Shown: piece by piece, positions 41,629 through 41,716 of the stretch
Layout of the letters: each line of letters begins with the position of its first letter
How positions within the stretch are numbered: the first letter of the stretch is position 1
Source: Rhodospirillaceae bacterium
Lineage (GTDB): Bacteria > Pseudomonadota > Alphaproteobacteria > Rhodospirillales > JABHCV01
Length of the DNA stretch: 41,716 bases
NCBI GenBank assembly: GCA_013204045.1
Contig: JABMOQ010000005.1
Coordinates: 1 to 41,716, forward strand
Direction: 5' to 3'
Made by a program: the position numbers and the translations under genes
The notes under the pieces: generated by a model
The model's input: only the letters and a program-made list of their open reading frames with translations
What the model was told of the DNA's origin: nothing
Database searches by the model: none

Positions 41629-41716
41629 AAGGTCGTCGTCATCGGCGACCAGTACCCGTATGGATTAAGACGTATCGTTCATTTTGGGCCATGAAGTTTA
41701 TAGGAAAGGTCAATAT

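Overview
The window reads as a GC-rich alphaproteobacterial chromosome, most likely from the Rhodospirillales. The evidence is its gene families: a PHA phasin, YbjN next to proC, an NDUFAF7-type methyltransferase, petABC of mitochondrial type, ubiTUV, and mtnP-mtnA with a class II aldolase. I see no tRNA or rRNA gene, insertion sequence, phage gene or CRISPR array.

Layout. 1-3792: the end of an EnvZ-like histidine kinase, then leftward csaA, phasin, proC, ybjN and ubiK-like genes; the phasin promoter is flanked by two PhaR-like operators. 3946-13453: a long rightward housekeeping run (hldD, lgt, NDUFAF7-like, pgeF, M24-like protein, a tiny ORF, a lipoprotein, prs, rplY, pth, ychF). 13457-16038: leftward ubiT-ubiU-ubiV for oxygen-independent ubiquinone synthesis, behind an FNR/FixK-type promoter. 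16166-16909: an exported FKBP-rhodanese fusion. 17076-21970: an overlapping operon mtnP-GNAT-mtnA-pilZ-aldolase/SDR that looks like a methylthioadenosine salvage route of the DHAP-shunt kind. 21967-23163: an MFS transporter.

23260-28778 is the most unusual part. It encodes five c-type cytochromes (12 CXXCH motifs), a methylglyoxal-synthase-like protein with altered active-site residues, and an NrfC/NrfD pair. It has no recognisable terminal reductase or dehydrogenase subunit. Three more FNR/FixK-type boxes (TTGAY-N4-RTCAA), each with a -10-like hexamer 21-22 bases downstream, sit inside it. With the ubiT box this makes four sites of the same architecture, so low-oxygen control probably links quinone synthesis to this cytochrome module.

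28826-39384 holds two quinol:cytochrome c oxidoreductases side by side: cytochrome bc1 (petABC) and a complete alternative complex III (actA-B1-B2-C-D-E-F, with ActB split into two genes), separated only by trmL. Quinol oxidation thus has three candidate routes within 16 kb. 39385-39781 is AT-rich and non-coding. The right end has a CCA-adding/poly(A) polymerase family gene and a damaged locus: a response regulator whose natural start is followed by an in-frame stop, and a frameshifted short remnant resembling a glycosyltransferase C-terminus.
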